A stretch of 16,452 nt of DNA from positions 1 through 16,452 of the forward strand of contig CANJPN010000069.1 of assembly GCA_947475855.1 (NCBI GenBank), given 5' to 3'. The translations under genes were made by a program, and so were the position numbers. This DNA comes from Bradyrhizobiaceae bacterium. Lineage in GTDB: Bacteria; Pseudomonadota; Alphaproteobacteria; Rhizobiales; Hyphomicrobiaceae. The stretch's first letter is position 1. Every line of letters starts with the position of its first letter. Shown here piece by piece: positions 1 through 7,101 of this stretch. The notes under the pieces were generated by a model. That model searched no databases. It was given only the letters and a program-made list of their open reading frames with translations, and was not told where the DNA came from.

Positions 1-876
1 AGCATCGACCAGCGCGAGAAATGGCAGGCGGCAAAACAACCCGAATTCGTCGCGCGGCAAATCGAGTTGTCGCTCAGAGGCCCGACCGAGGTCCCCGATA
101 AATTGGCTGGCATAACGCATGTGATCTGGCCCGAAGCTGCGATGCCATTCCTGCCGCTGCACCGCCCCGAGGTCCTTCGCGCGATCGGCGACGCGCTCCC
201 GGACGGCGTTTTTCTCCTGGCCGGCATCCTCAGACTTGAGCGCACAGGCGCCGCGGCAGCCGGAGAAGTCAGCGAGAGCGACAAAATCTACAACAGCCTC
301 GCCGTCTTCGATCATGAAGGCCGCCCCATCGCCGTCTACGACAAGTCACATCTGGTGCCCTTCGGCGAGTATCTGCCCTTCCAGTCCCTTCTCGAAGGCA
401 TCGGCCTGTCATCCCTCACGCGACAACGAGGAGGCTTTTCGATCGGACCGGAACCCCGGCCATTGCTTGGCATACCCGGACTTCTGCGCGCCGGTCCGCT
501 GATCTGCTACGAGGCAGTGTTTCCGGGCATCGCGTCGCGCAGTGCGGGACGTCCCGATGTCATGATCAATGTCACCAACGACGGCTGGTTCGGAAACTCT
601 ACCGGGCCACGTCAGCACCTCCACCAGTCCCGGCTTCGCAGCGTAGAGGAGGGACTGCCGCTGATCCGGGTAGCAAATAACGGCATTTCAGCCGTTTATG
701 ACGCCTATGGCCGCGAACTCTCTCGTATCGATTTGGATGTTGCCGGCGTAGTCGACACCGGGCTCCCGGGCCGTATAGAGCCGACGCTGTACACTCGAAT
801 GGGCGATATGGTGTTTGCGATGATATCATCCGTAATACTTGCTCTACTCTTGATACAACGGAAAACCTCGGAATAA
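1..876 (+). CDS. lnt: Apolipoprotein N-acyltransferase, C-terminal part (5' end outside window)
   Basis: Lnt transfers a third acyl chain from phospholipid to the N-terminal cysteine of lipoproteins at the periplasmic face of the inner membrane. The frame is open from base 1, so 291 codons of the C-terminal part are present. The nitrilase-type catalytic triad is visible: Glu in IWPEAAMPF (bases 133-135), Lys in YDKSHLVPFGEYLPF (343-345) and Cys in LICYEAVFP (505-507). These are followed by the family signature VTNDGWFGNSTGPRQH and by NNGISAVYDAYGRE. A last hydrophobic segment (MVFAMISSVILALLLI) fits the C-terminal transmembrane helix. The N-terminal membrane helices lie upstream of the window. 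The gene ends in TAA 201 bases before the XRE regulator. In Sinorhizobium the lnt homologue was named actA because mutants are acid sensitive (established knowledge, from memory). Family assignment is very secure. Confidence 0.96.
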   Translation, partial: SIDQREKWQAAKQPEFVARQIELSLRGPTEVPDKLAGITHVIWPEAAMPFLPLHRPEVLRAIGDALPDGVFLLAGILRLERTGAAAAGEVSESDKIYNSLAVFDHEGRPIAVYDKSHLVPFGEYLPFQSLLEGIGLSSLTRQRGGFSIGPEPRPLLGIPGLLRAGPLICYEAVFPGIASRSAGRPDVMINVTNDGWFGNSTGPRQHLHQSRLRSVEEGLPLIRVANNGISAVYDAYGRELSRIDLDVAGVVDTGLPGRIEPTLYTRMGDMVFAMISSVILALLLIQRKTSE

Positions 877-913
877 ACTTTAAGTTGTATTTTTTCTGAA
901 TTAACGAAATTTG

Positions 914-944
914 TTGACTTGAGCTAGTCCGCTTGGATTCTAAT
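914..944 (+). promoter_or_regulatory. Candidate sigma-70 type promoter of the XRE regulator gene
   Basis: A TTGACT -35 match (914-919, five of six consensus bases) is followed 19 bases later by TCTAAT (939-944, four of six), in an AT-rich stretch that stands out from the GC-rich surroundings. TAATAT at 941-946 is an alternative but lies 21 bases away. It would give a 5' leader of about 125 bases. This leader contains a 6-bp stem, GGACGA (1027-1032) with TCGTCC (1045-1050). It suggests the regulator can be transcribed separately from lnt. Judged by eye only. Confidence 0.4.
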
Positions 945-1077
945 ATCGCTTGCACATGCGCATCGTACTCAGCTCTAGATTGGCTTCGAGCTGATACTTG
1001 GCTTTGCATCAGAAAGTCAGCAGAACGGACGAACGGGCAACGGCTCGTCCCTTGGCGTTTCGACAACGTAAGAACTT

Positions 1078-1554
1078 ATGGCGGGCAATATCATGTCTCC
1101 AATCGATGACGGGGAACTCCCGGAAAAAAGTGCCCGCCGCGCCAATCCCATCGACGGGCATGTCGGCGGACGCGTCAGGCTGCGGCGCATGCTGCTCGGT
1201 ATGAGCCAGGAGAAATTGGCCGAAAAACTTGGCCTCACCTTCCAGCAGGTTCAAAAATACGAAAAAGGCGTCAACCGTATCGGCGCCAGCCGGCTTTACG
1301 AGTTGTCTCAACTCCTCGGCGTCGGCGTCGACTTTTTCTATGAAGACGCTCCGGTTGGCAATGCAATGGCGCCGATGAACCCGGGCTTTGCCGAGGCGAA
1401 CGGCGAAAACTACATCGTCGACTTCCTCAACAGCCGCGAGGGGCTGGAGCTCAACCGCGCCTTCACGCGGATCACTGATCCGAAGGTCCGCCGCTCGATC
1501 ATCGACCTCGTTCGCTCCTTGGCAGCCGAAGCGGGCGGGCACCCTCCCGAATGA
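1078..1554 (+). CDS. XRE-family helix-turn-helix transcriptional regulator (PhrR-like)
   Basis: A 158-residue cytoplasmic DNA-binding protein. Residues about 23-80 form a classic Cro/C1-type HTH: GGRVRLRRMLLGMSQEKLAEKLG, then LTFQQVQKYEKGVNRIGAS as the recognition-helix region, then LYELSQLLGVGVDFFYED. The C-terminal half (NYIVDFLNSREGLELNRAFTRI…RRSIIDLVRSLA) is helical and has no recognised domain. The ATG at 1078 is preceded by a weak AAGAA; a second in-frame ATG at 1093 is possible. Its place directly after lnt (actA) matches the arrangement reported for the low-pH-induced regulator phrR in Sinorhizobium (established knowledge, from memory), so a stress-responsive role is a reasonable inference. 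Its own AT-rich upstream region suggests independent transcription. Target genes are unknown; the adjacent metK leader is one possibility. The HTH family is certain, the PhrR equivalence moderate. Confidence 0.92.
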   Translation: MAGNIMSPIDDGELPEKSARRANPIDGHVGGRVRLRRMLLGMSQEKLAEKLGLTFQQVQKYEKGVNRIGASRLYELSQLLGVGVDFFYEDAPVGNAMAPMNPGFAEANGENYIVDFLNSREGLELNRAFTRITDPKVRRSIIDLVRSLAAEAGGHPPE

Positions 1555-1613
1555 ACCGGGCGCCCAATGGCAAGACCTCGACAAGCACTTTCCTTCGAGG
1601 CTCGCTATAAACT

Positions 1614-1678
1614 CTGCCAAGGGGTGCGACGACATGTCGGCAACTCCCGATCCGATGGGCATCGTCCCCCGTTGGCAG
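1614..1678 (+). ncRNA. Candidate structured RNA (three-way junction) upstream of metK
   Basis: The closing stem pairs CTGCCAA (1614-1620) with TTGGCAG (1672-1678), then GGGG (1621-1624) with CCCC (1667-1670), leaving only G1671 bulged: 11 base pairs. Inside it, CGAC/GTCG (1627-1630 with 1636-1639, loop GACAT) and CGAT/ATCG (1653-1656 with 1661-1664, loop GGGC) form two further hairpins. There is no U-tract after the structure, so it is not a standard intrinsic terminator. A cis-regulatory leader element of metK is possible; the 3' end of the regulator transcript is the alternative. It does not match the SAM-II, SAM/SAH or SAH riboswitch consensus as I remember them. Confidence 0.4.
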
Positions 1679-1725
1679 GACCCTTGACCCACATTTGAAA
1701 GGCTGCAAGAACCCGCGCACTGCGG

Positions 1726-1800
1726 CACCCGACCGATCCCAGATCCGCTGATCCCCGATCCGCTCATCCCAGATCCGCTCGTCCCGGAACCACTCGGGCC
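1726..1800. repeat. 15-base tandem repeat (minisatellite) in the metK leader
   Basis: Three close copies follow one another: AGATCCGCTGATCCC (1741-1755), CGATCCGCTCATCCC (1756-1770) and AGATCCGCTCGTCCC (1771-1785). Degenerate flanking units lie at 1726-1740 (shares the end CGATCCC) and 1786-1800. The period divides by three, so shadow frames on both strands show five-residue repeats, but no start and ribosome site support a protein here. Confidence 0.75.
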
Positions 1801-1834
1801 CGCACCCTCGATCGCGCAACGCGGCCGAGCGGGC
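1798..1834 (+). promoter_or_regulatory. Stem-loop 25 bases upstream of the metK ribosome binding site
   Basis: GCCCG (1798-1802) pairs with CGGGC (1830-1834) and CTCG (1807-1810) with CGAG (1826-1829), with a four-base bulge on the left side. The apical part is GC-rich and can pair further. It lies between the minisatellite and the GGAG at 1859-1862. A role in translation control of metK is possible, but direct masking of GGAG is not evident. Confidence 0.3.
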
Positions 1835-1870
1835 AGCATCGTCAGTTCCCTCGACCCCGGAGAATGCTAC

Positions 1871-3136
<1,266 letters not shown>

Positions 3137-3165
3137 TCGCAAGCTGCAGATAACGCAGTACTACA

Positions 3166-3195
3166 GTCGGGGTGGCGCATAGGCGCTGCCCCGAT
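3166..3195 (+). terminator. Strong stem-loop after metK, no U-tract
   Basis: A continuous 12-bp stem, TCGGGGTGGCGC (3167-3178) with GCGCTGCCCCGA (3183-3194), contains two G·U pairs and an ATAG loop. It begins 30 bases after the metK stop. It is followed by TGCCTTATCG rather than a run of T, so it may act as a 3'-end stabiliser or a Rho-linked end rather than a standard intrinsic terminator. It also lies within the 5' region of the next gene, ending 44 bases before that start codon. Confidence 0.55.
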
Positions 3196-3238
3196 GCCTT
3201 ATCGATCTAGCCCTATGACCAAGCCAGGGAGAGGAACA

Positions 3239-3616
3239 ATGTTCTCACACGTCATGGTGGGCGCCAGCGACATCGCCGCGTCCCAGAAGTTCTACGATGC
3301 GCTATTCGCTGCACTCGGCGTCCCCGCCTCGAAGATCGATCCGAAGGGCCGCGCCTGGTGGCGCACGAAGACAGGCACATTCGGCATCACCAAACCTCTC
3401 GACGGCAAGCACGCCTCGCCCGCCAACGGCGGCACAATCGGATTTGCATGCGACAGCATCGAAATGGTCCAGGCGTGGCACGCCGCCGGCCTCACCAACG
3501 GCGGCGTCAGCGTCGAGGATCCTCCAGGCTGGCGCGAGGGCGCCGCAGGCAGGCTTTATCTGGCTTACTTGCGCGACCCTTCGGGCAACAAACTCTGCGC
3601 GATGCACCGGGGCTGA
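3239..3616 (+). CDS. VOC-family (glyoxalase/bleomycin-resistance fold) protein
   Basis: A 125-residue cytoplasmic protein with a single vicinal-oxygen-chelate unit: FSHVMVGASDIAASQKFYDALF as the first beta-alpha module and a C-terminal GRLYLAYLRDPSGNKLCAMHRG strand. His4 occupies the usual first metal-ligand place. At the end of the last strand, where glyoxalases carry a Glu ligand (NKIE-like), this protein has Cys (NKLCA). Metal chemistry may therefore differ; the substrate is unknown. I chose ATG 3239 because GGGAGAGGA lies just upstream; in-frame ATGs at 3194 and 3215 lack such a site. The gene stands between metK and trmB, which are near neighbours in many Hyphomicrobiales. It is bounded by stem-loops at 3166-3195 and 3633-3672. 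Family assignment is secure; no specific function can be given. Confidence 0.85.
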   Translation: MFSHVMVGASDIAASQKFYDALFAALGVPASKIDPKGRAWWRTKTGTFGITKPLDGKHASPANGGTIGFACDSIEMVQAWHAAGLTNGGVSVEDPPGWREGAAGRLYLAYLRDPSGNKLCAMHRG

Positions 3617-3632
3617 ATTCGACACATCCTTG

Positions 3633-3672
3633 CGTCCCTGGACGTGGCGCGACAGCCATATGCCCAGGGACG
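3633..3672 (+). terminator. Nested stem-loop between the VOC gene and trmB
   Basis: CGTCCCTGG (3633-3641) pairs perfectly with CCAGGGACG (3664-3672). Inside, TGGC (3645-3648) pairs with GCCA (3655-3658) around GCGACA. No U-tract follows. It starts 16 bases after the VOC stop and ends 9 bases before the AGGA of trmB. It could mark the end of the VOC transcript or influence trmB translation. Confidence 0.5.
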
Positions 3673-3691
3673 TCCACTCCCAGGAAAACCG

Positions 3692-4447
3692 GTGAAAAAT
3701 CAGAGCACCGACACGCGGGAACTCCGATCCTTCGGACGCCGCCACGGCCGCAAACTGAGCCCGCGCCAAGAAGCGTTGCTCGCTGACCTTCTCCCGCGCG
3801 TTCGCGTCGACCTGACGAGCCCCCTATCAACACTGTCAGCCTCTCCCGACCTGACACCGGGTGATCACGATCCGGCTAAGACGCCCAACCCTACCAATCT
3901 GGCTCTCCCACTCTGGTTCGAAATCGGCTTCGGCGGCGCGGAGCACCTGATCTGGCAGGCCGAGCACAATCCCGGTGTCACCATCATCGGCTGCGAACCC
4001 TTCGAAGAAGGCGTCGTCAAAGCATTGACCGGGATCGACGCCAAACACCTCCGCAACGTCAGGCTCCATCCCGACGATGCTCGCGACGTGCTGCGCTGGT
4101 TGCCCATCGCAAGTCTCGATCGCTGCTTCATCCTGTTTCCCGATCCTTGGCCCAAAAAGCGGCACGCCAAGCGACGTCTGATCACCCCGGCGACCCTCAG
4201 CCTCCTGGCGCGCGCGATGAAGCCCGGTGCAGAATTAAGGATCGGGACCGACATCGGCGACTACGCGCGAACCGTGCTGCTGGCCATGCAGACCGCACCA
4301 CAGTTCGAATGGCAGGCTTCACGTGCCACGGACTGGCGTTGTCGTCCCGACGACTGGCCGGAAACACGTTACGAAGCGAAAGCCGTCCGTGAAGGCCGTT
4401 GCCGTTACTACCTTCGCTTTCGTCGAACCCAAGTTCAATTGGGATAG
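3692..4447 (+). CDS. trmB: tRNA (guanine-N7-)-methyltransferase
   Basis: TrmB uses SAM to methylate N7 of guanosine-46 in the variable loop of tRNAs. The 251-residue product shows the SAM-binding motif EIGFGGAEHL (from residue 77; the third glycine of the common GGG is Ala83) and LHPDDARDVL. It also has the family hallmark FPDPWPKKRHAKRRL (Pro150-Asp151-Pro152-Trp153 and the basic run that follows) and a C-terminal RYYLRFRR. An N-terminal basic segment (RSFGRRHGRKLSPRQ) matches alphaproteobacterial TrmB. I start it at GTG 3692, six bases after AGGA. A GTG further up at 3644 is in frame, but it has no ribosome site and falls inside the stem-loop at 3633-3672. The stop is TAG. It is followed by 246 bases of spacer that contain the rimP leader. 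Confidence 0.95.
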   Translation: MKNQSTDTRELRSFGRRHGRKLSPRQEALLADLLPRVRVDLTSPLSTLSASPDLTPGDHDPAKTPNPTNLALPLWFEIGFGGAEHLIWQAEHNPGVTIIGCEPFEEGVVKALTGIDAKHLRNVRLHPDDARDVLRWLPIASLDRCFILFPDPWPKKRHAKRRLITPATLSLLARAMKPGAELRIGTDIGDYARTVLLAMQTAPQFEWQASRATDWRCRPDDWPETRYEAKAVREGRCRYYLRFRRTQVQLG

Positions 4448-4544
4448 CGGACGAACCTTCTCAATCGGATACGAACCAGCGCTGTCGTTGCCACCGTCGC
4501 GATTAAGCGCCGCAACTATTGCATCCGACGACCTCAAATTGCTC

Positions 4545-4573
4545 TTGCCTTGGAAAGCCTGCTCACATATGTT
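4545..4573 (+). promoter_or_regulatory. Candidate promoter of the rimP-nusA-infB operon
   Basis: TTGCCT (4545-4550) and TATGTT (4568-4573) are separated by exactly 17 bases and each matches four of six consensus positions. Initiation near 4580 would give a leader of roughly 115 bases holding the stem-loop at 4601-4633. No better promoter-like pair is seen in 4448-4690. Judged by eye. Confidence 0.4.
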
Positions 4574-4600
4574 TGAACTGCTCATGATCATCTCAACTTC

Positions 4601-4633
4601 GGGAGTGGGCCCCTCCGGGGTCTGCTCTTTTTT
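4601..4633 (+). terminator. Intrinsic terminator or attenuator upstream of rimP
   Basis: GGAGTGGGCCCC (4602-4613) can fold back through the TCC loop onto GGGGTCTGCTCT (4617-4628). The stem has up to 12 pairs including several G·U, followed directly by a T run (4628-4633). This is the best intrinsic terminator in the window. It sits 154 bases after trmB and 61 bases before rimP, so it may end trmB transcripts or act as an attenuator in the operon leader. GGCCCC (4608-4613) can instead pair with GGGGCC (4652-4657), which would open the terminator. Confidence 0.65.
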
Positions 4634-4693
4634 GTCTGTGGCGGCCAGTTCGGGGCCTTTTACGCTCCGGCCAGGTAGCCTCGGCGTCCGGAC

Positions 4694-5413
4694 ATGAACG
4701 ACCCAATTAGCCAAGCACCAGAAAATTCGATCACTCCGACCGACGCGGCCACTGCAGCCAGCGCGCGGTTTGCGCTCGAACACGGCCAGGCCGGCGAAAT
4801 CGCTACCATAGCGGAACCGATCCTCGAGGGTCTGGGCTACCGTCTGGTTCGGGTGAAGATCAGTGGTGGCGAGGCCGGACCAATAGTGCAGGTCATGGCC
4901 GAGCGGCCGGATGGCGCGATGGCGATCGAGGACTGCGAAACGGTGTCTCGAGATCTATCGGCCGTATTCGATACGTTCGACCCGATCAGCGGCGCCTATC
5001 GGCTAGAAGTCTCCTCTCCGGGGATCGACAGGCCACTCGTCAGGCCCAGCGATTTCGACGACTGGAGCGGGCACGAAGTCAAGATCGAGTTGAAGGAGCC
5101 GGTCAGCGGTCGCAAACGCTGGCGTGGTGAAATCGAAGGCCTCGTCGAGGGCGAAGCACGGGTGGTTTGTGAAATCGAGGGACTTGGTCAACAGACCGTT
5201 GGTTTTCCGGTTTCGCTGATCGCCGAGGCGAGATTGGTCTTGACCGACGCGCTGATCCGCGAAGCATTGCGCGCCAGCAAGGGCAAACCACCGCTCGAAG
5301 AGAAGAAATCCGGGAATACGCCGGGCCGCAAGGCTCAGGCGACTGACAAGAGCAACAACAGCGCAGGCGGCCGCAAGCCGGCTTCTCGCACAGACGATAC
5401 GGACGAGGATTAA
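4694..5413 (+). CDS. rimP: Ribosome maturation factor RimP
   Basis: RimP binds the free 30S subunit and helps the late assembly steps around S12. The 239-residue protein contains IAEPILEGLGYRLVRVKISGG (N-terminal alpha/beta domain), the DCETVSRDLSAVFD segment and the hallmark RLEVSSPGIDRPL, followed by an SH3-like C-terminal domain (VKIELKEPVSGRKRWRGEIEGL…). An N-terminal extension of about 35 residues and a charged, low-complexity tail (from residue about 200, ending DDTDED) make it longer than the roughly 150-residue enterobacterial protein; such tails are common in alphaproteobacteria. An in-frame TAG at 4676 and the lack of a nearby alternative fix the start at ATG 4694, although no good Shine-Dalgarno sequence precedes it. 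It opens the operon and is followed four bases later by nusA, whose ribosome site lies inside the rimP end. Confidence 0.95.
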   Translation: MNDPISQAPENSITPTDAATAASARFALEHGQAGEIATIAEPILEGLGYRLVRVKISGGEAGPIVQVMAERPDGAMAIEDCETVSRDLSAVFDTFDPISGAYRLEVSSPGIDRPLVRPSDFDDWSGHEVKIELKEPVSGRKRWRGEIEGLVEGEARVVCEIEGLGQQTVGFPVSLIAEARLVLTDALIREALRASKGKPPLEEKKSGNTPGRKAQATDKSNNSAGGRKPASRTDDTDED

Positions 5414-5417
5414 GTTC

Positions 5418-7067
5418 ATGGCAATGGCAGGCATCAGCGCCAATAGGCTCGAGCTCCTCCAGATAGCGGACGCTGTCGCGCGTGAGAAGACCATCGACCG
5501 CAAGATCGTCATCCAGGCCATGGAAGAAGCGATCGAGGGCGCTGCCAAAGCACGGTATGGCGCGGAGAACGACATCCGCTGCGAAATCGACCCGAAGACA
5601 GGCGAAACGAAGTTGATACGCGTCGAGACCGTGGTCGAGACTGTCGAAAACGAGAACACCCAGGTCAGCCTCGAAATCGCGAAGACGCGCCGCGCCGGCG
5701 TCACCATCGGCGATACCTTCGTGGAAAACCTGCCGCCCCTCGACTTCGGCCGCGTGGCAGCGCAGAACGCCAAGCAGAAAATCATCCAAAAGGTACGCGA
5801 CGCCGAACGTGACCGCCAATTCGCCGAGTACAAGGATCGCGTCGGTGAAATCTGTAACGGCACCGTCAAGCGCGTCGAGTACGGCAACGTCATCGTCGAT
5901 CTCGGCCGCGCCGAAGGCATCATCCGCCGCGACGAGATGATACCGCGCGAAAACGTACGCTACGGCGATCGTATCCGCGCCTTCATCTACGACGTCCGCC
6001 GCGAGCAGCGTGGCCCACAGATCTTCCTGTCACGCGCCAAGCCGGAGTTCATGGCCAAGCTTTTCCAGATGGAAGTGCCTGAGATCTACGACGGCACGGT
6101 CGAAATCAAATCGGTTGCTCGCGATCCGGGCAGCCGCGCCAAGATAGCCGTCATCTCCAAGGATTCATCCATCGATCCCGTCGGCGCCTGCGTCGGCATG
6201 CGAGGCCAGCGCGTGCAGGCCGTCGTCGGCGAGCTGCAGGGCGAGAAGATCGACATCATCCAGTGGAAGGCGGAAGAGGCCGAGTTCATCGTCAACGCTT
6301 TGGCCCCGGCCGAAGTTACCAAGGTCGTCCTCGACGAAGATTCCAACCGGATCGAAGTCGTGGTCCCTGAGAGCCAGCTCTCGCTCGCCATCGGCCGCCG
6401 CGGCCAAAACGTCCGCCTTGCCTCCCAGCTTACCGGCTGGGACATCGACATCGTAACGGAAGCCGAGGAAAGCGAGCGGCGCCAGAAAGAGTTCGCCGAG
6501 CGTTCGGCGCTGTTCATGGAAGCGCTCGATGTCGACGAAGTCATCGCCCAGCTCCTCGTGACGGAGGGCTTCGGCACCGTTGAAGAAGTCGCGTTCGTCG
6601 AGGTCTCCGAAATCGCCAATATCGAAGGGTTCGACGAAGGCACGGCGGACGAGATCCAGACCCGCGCCCGCGAATTCCTGGAGAAGCAGGAAGCCGAACG
6701 CGATGCCAAGCGCCGTGAACTCGGCGTCGAGGACGACATGGCGAAAGTCGCAGGGATGACGACGGTGATGATGGTCCGCCTCGGCGAGAACAACATTAAA
6801 ACAGTCGAAGATCTCGCGGATTGCGCCACGGATGATCTCGTTGGCTGGGTTGAACGGAAGAAGGAAAAGGGCGTCGACGCCATCCGCCACAAGGGCATTC
6901 TCGAAGGCTTTGAGGTGAGCCGCAAGGAGGCGGAAGACGTCATCATGTCAGCCCGCGTCGTTGCGGGTTGGATTAAACCGGAAGATCTGGTGCAACCGGA
7001 AGCTGGGACGGAGCCAGCCGCCGAGGGCGAAGCCACCGCCGGCCACGAACCGGCAGCCGGCGCCTGA
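5418..7067 (+). CDS. nusA: Transcription termination/antitermination factor NusA
   Basis: NusA binds RNA polymerase and nascent RNA, and modulates pausing, intrinsic and Rho termination, and rRNA antitermination. The 549-residue protein has the N-terminal polymerase-binding domain (1-130, LLQIADAVAREKTIDRKIV…), an S1 domain (about 143-207, EICNGTVKRVEYGNVIVDLGRAEG), KH1 (VGACVGMRGQRVQAVVGEL, about 256-275) and KH2 (LSLAIGRRGQNVRLASQLTGW, from 321). The C-terminal half carries two helix-hairpin-helix repeats (QLLVTEGFGTVEEVAFVEVSEI… and MVRLGENNIKTVEDLADCATDDLVGW), as in other proteobacteria, then a Glu/Ala-rich tail. GAGGA (5405-5409), within the last rimP codons, lies eight bases before the ATG, so translation is probably coupled to rimP. 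NusA is a natural candidate for acting on the terminator-like leaders in its own operon. Confidence 0.98.
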   Translation: MAMAGISANRLELLQIADAVAREKTIDRKIVIQAMEEAIEGAAKARYGAENDIRCEIDPKTGETKLIRVETVVETVENENTQVSLEIAKTRRAGVTIGDTFVENLPPLDFGRVAAQNAKQKIIQKVRDAERDRQFAEYKDRVGEICNGTVKRVEYGNVIVDLGRAEGIIRRDEMIPRENVRYGDRIRAFIYDVRREQRGPQIFLSRAKPEFMAKLFQMEVPEIYDGTVEIKSVARDPGSRAKIAVISKDSSIDPVGACVGMRGQRVQAVVGELQGEKIDIIQWKAEEAEFIVNALAPAEVTKVVLDEDSNRIEVVVPESQLSLAIGRRGQNVRLASQLTGWDIDIVTEAEESERRQKEFAERSALFMEALDVDEVIAQLLVTEGFGTVEEVAFVEVSEIANIEGFDEGTADEIQTRAREFLEKQEAERDAKRRELGVEDDMAKVAGMTTVMMVRLGENNIKTVEDLADCATDDLVGWVERKKEKGVDAIRHKGILEGFEVSRKEAEDVIMSARVVAGWIKPEDLVQPEAGTEPAAEGEATAGHEPAAGA

Positions 7068-7101
7068 GCCGGGTCATGGAGCCAAAGCGGTCAACAGCAA
7101 G

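Larger units (their letters stand above)
1555..1870 (+). other. 316-base gene-free metK leader region
   Basis: No convincing gene lies here. The stretch holds a branched inverted-repeat structure (1614-1678), a 15-base tandem repeat (1726-1800), a start-proximal stem-loop (1798-1834) and the metK ribosome binding site GGAG (1859-1862). A TATAAA resembling a -10 box occurs at 1606-1611, but no acceptable -35 element sits 16-19 bases upstream. The nearest, TCGACA at 1578-1583, is 22 bases away. Where metK transcription starts therefore remains open. Confidence 0.7.

Noticed and set aside
880..905. TTAA…TTAAC pair as a CtrA binding site
   Set aside because: The gap of 17 bases between the halves differs from the 7 bases of the CtrA consensus.
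1578..1611. TCGACA and TATAAA as a metK promoter
   Set aside because: Spacing of 22 bases is outside the normal range; kept only as a remark in the leader description.
1684..1730. SAM-II-like words (ACATTTGAAAGG and TGCAAG) upstream of metK
   Set aside because: The flanking stem needed for SAM-II cannot be formed and the downstream pseudoknot strand is missing.
1726..1800. Tandem units as a CRISPR array
   Set aside because: Units of 15 bases follow one another without spacers; this is a minisatellite.
3644..3691. GTG at 3644 as trmB start
   Set aside because: No ribosome site and located within a stem-loop; GTG 3692 has AGGA at good spacing.
4448..4693. Initiator tRNA gene ahead of rimP as in the enterobacterial metY-nusA operon
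   Set aside because: No cloverleaf arms or GTTCGAATC-type T-arm are present in this spacer.
4319..4783. Open frames on both strands across the trmB-rimP spacer
   Set aside because: They cross the terminator and overlap the ends of both genes; no motif or ribosome site.
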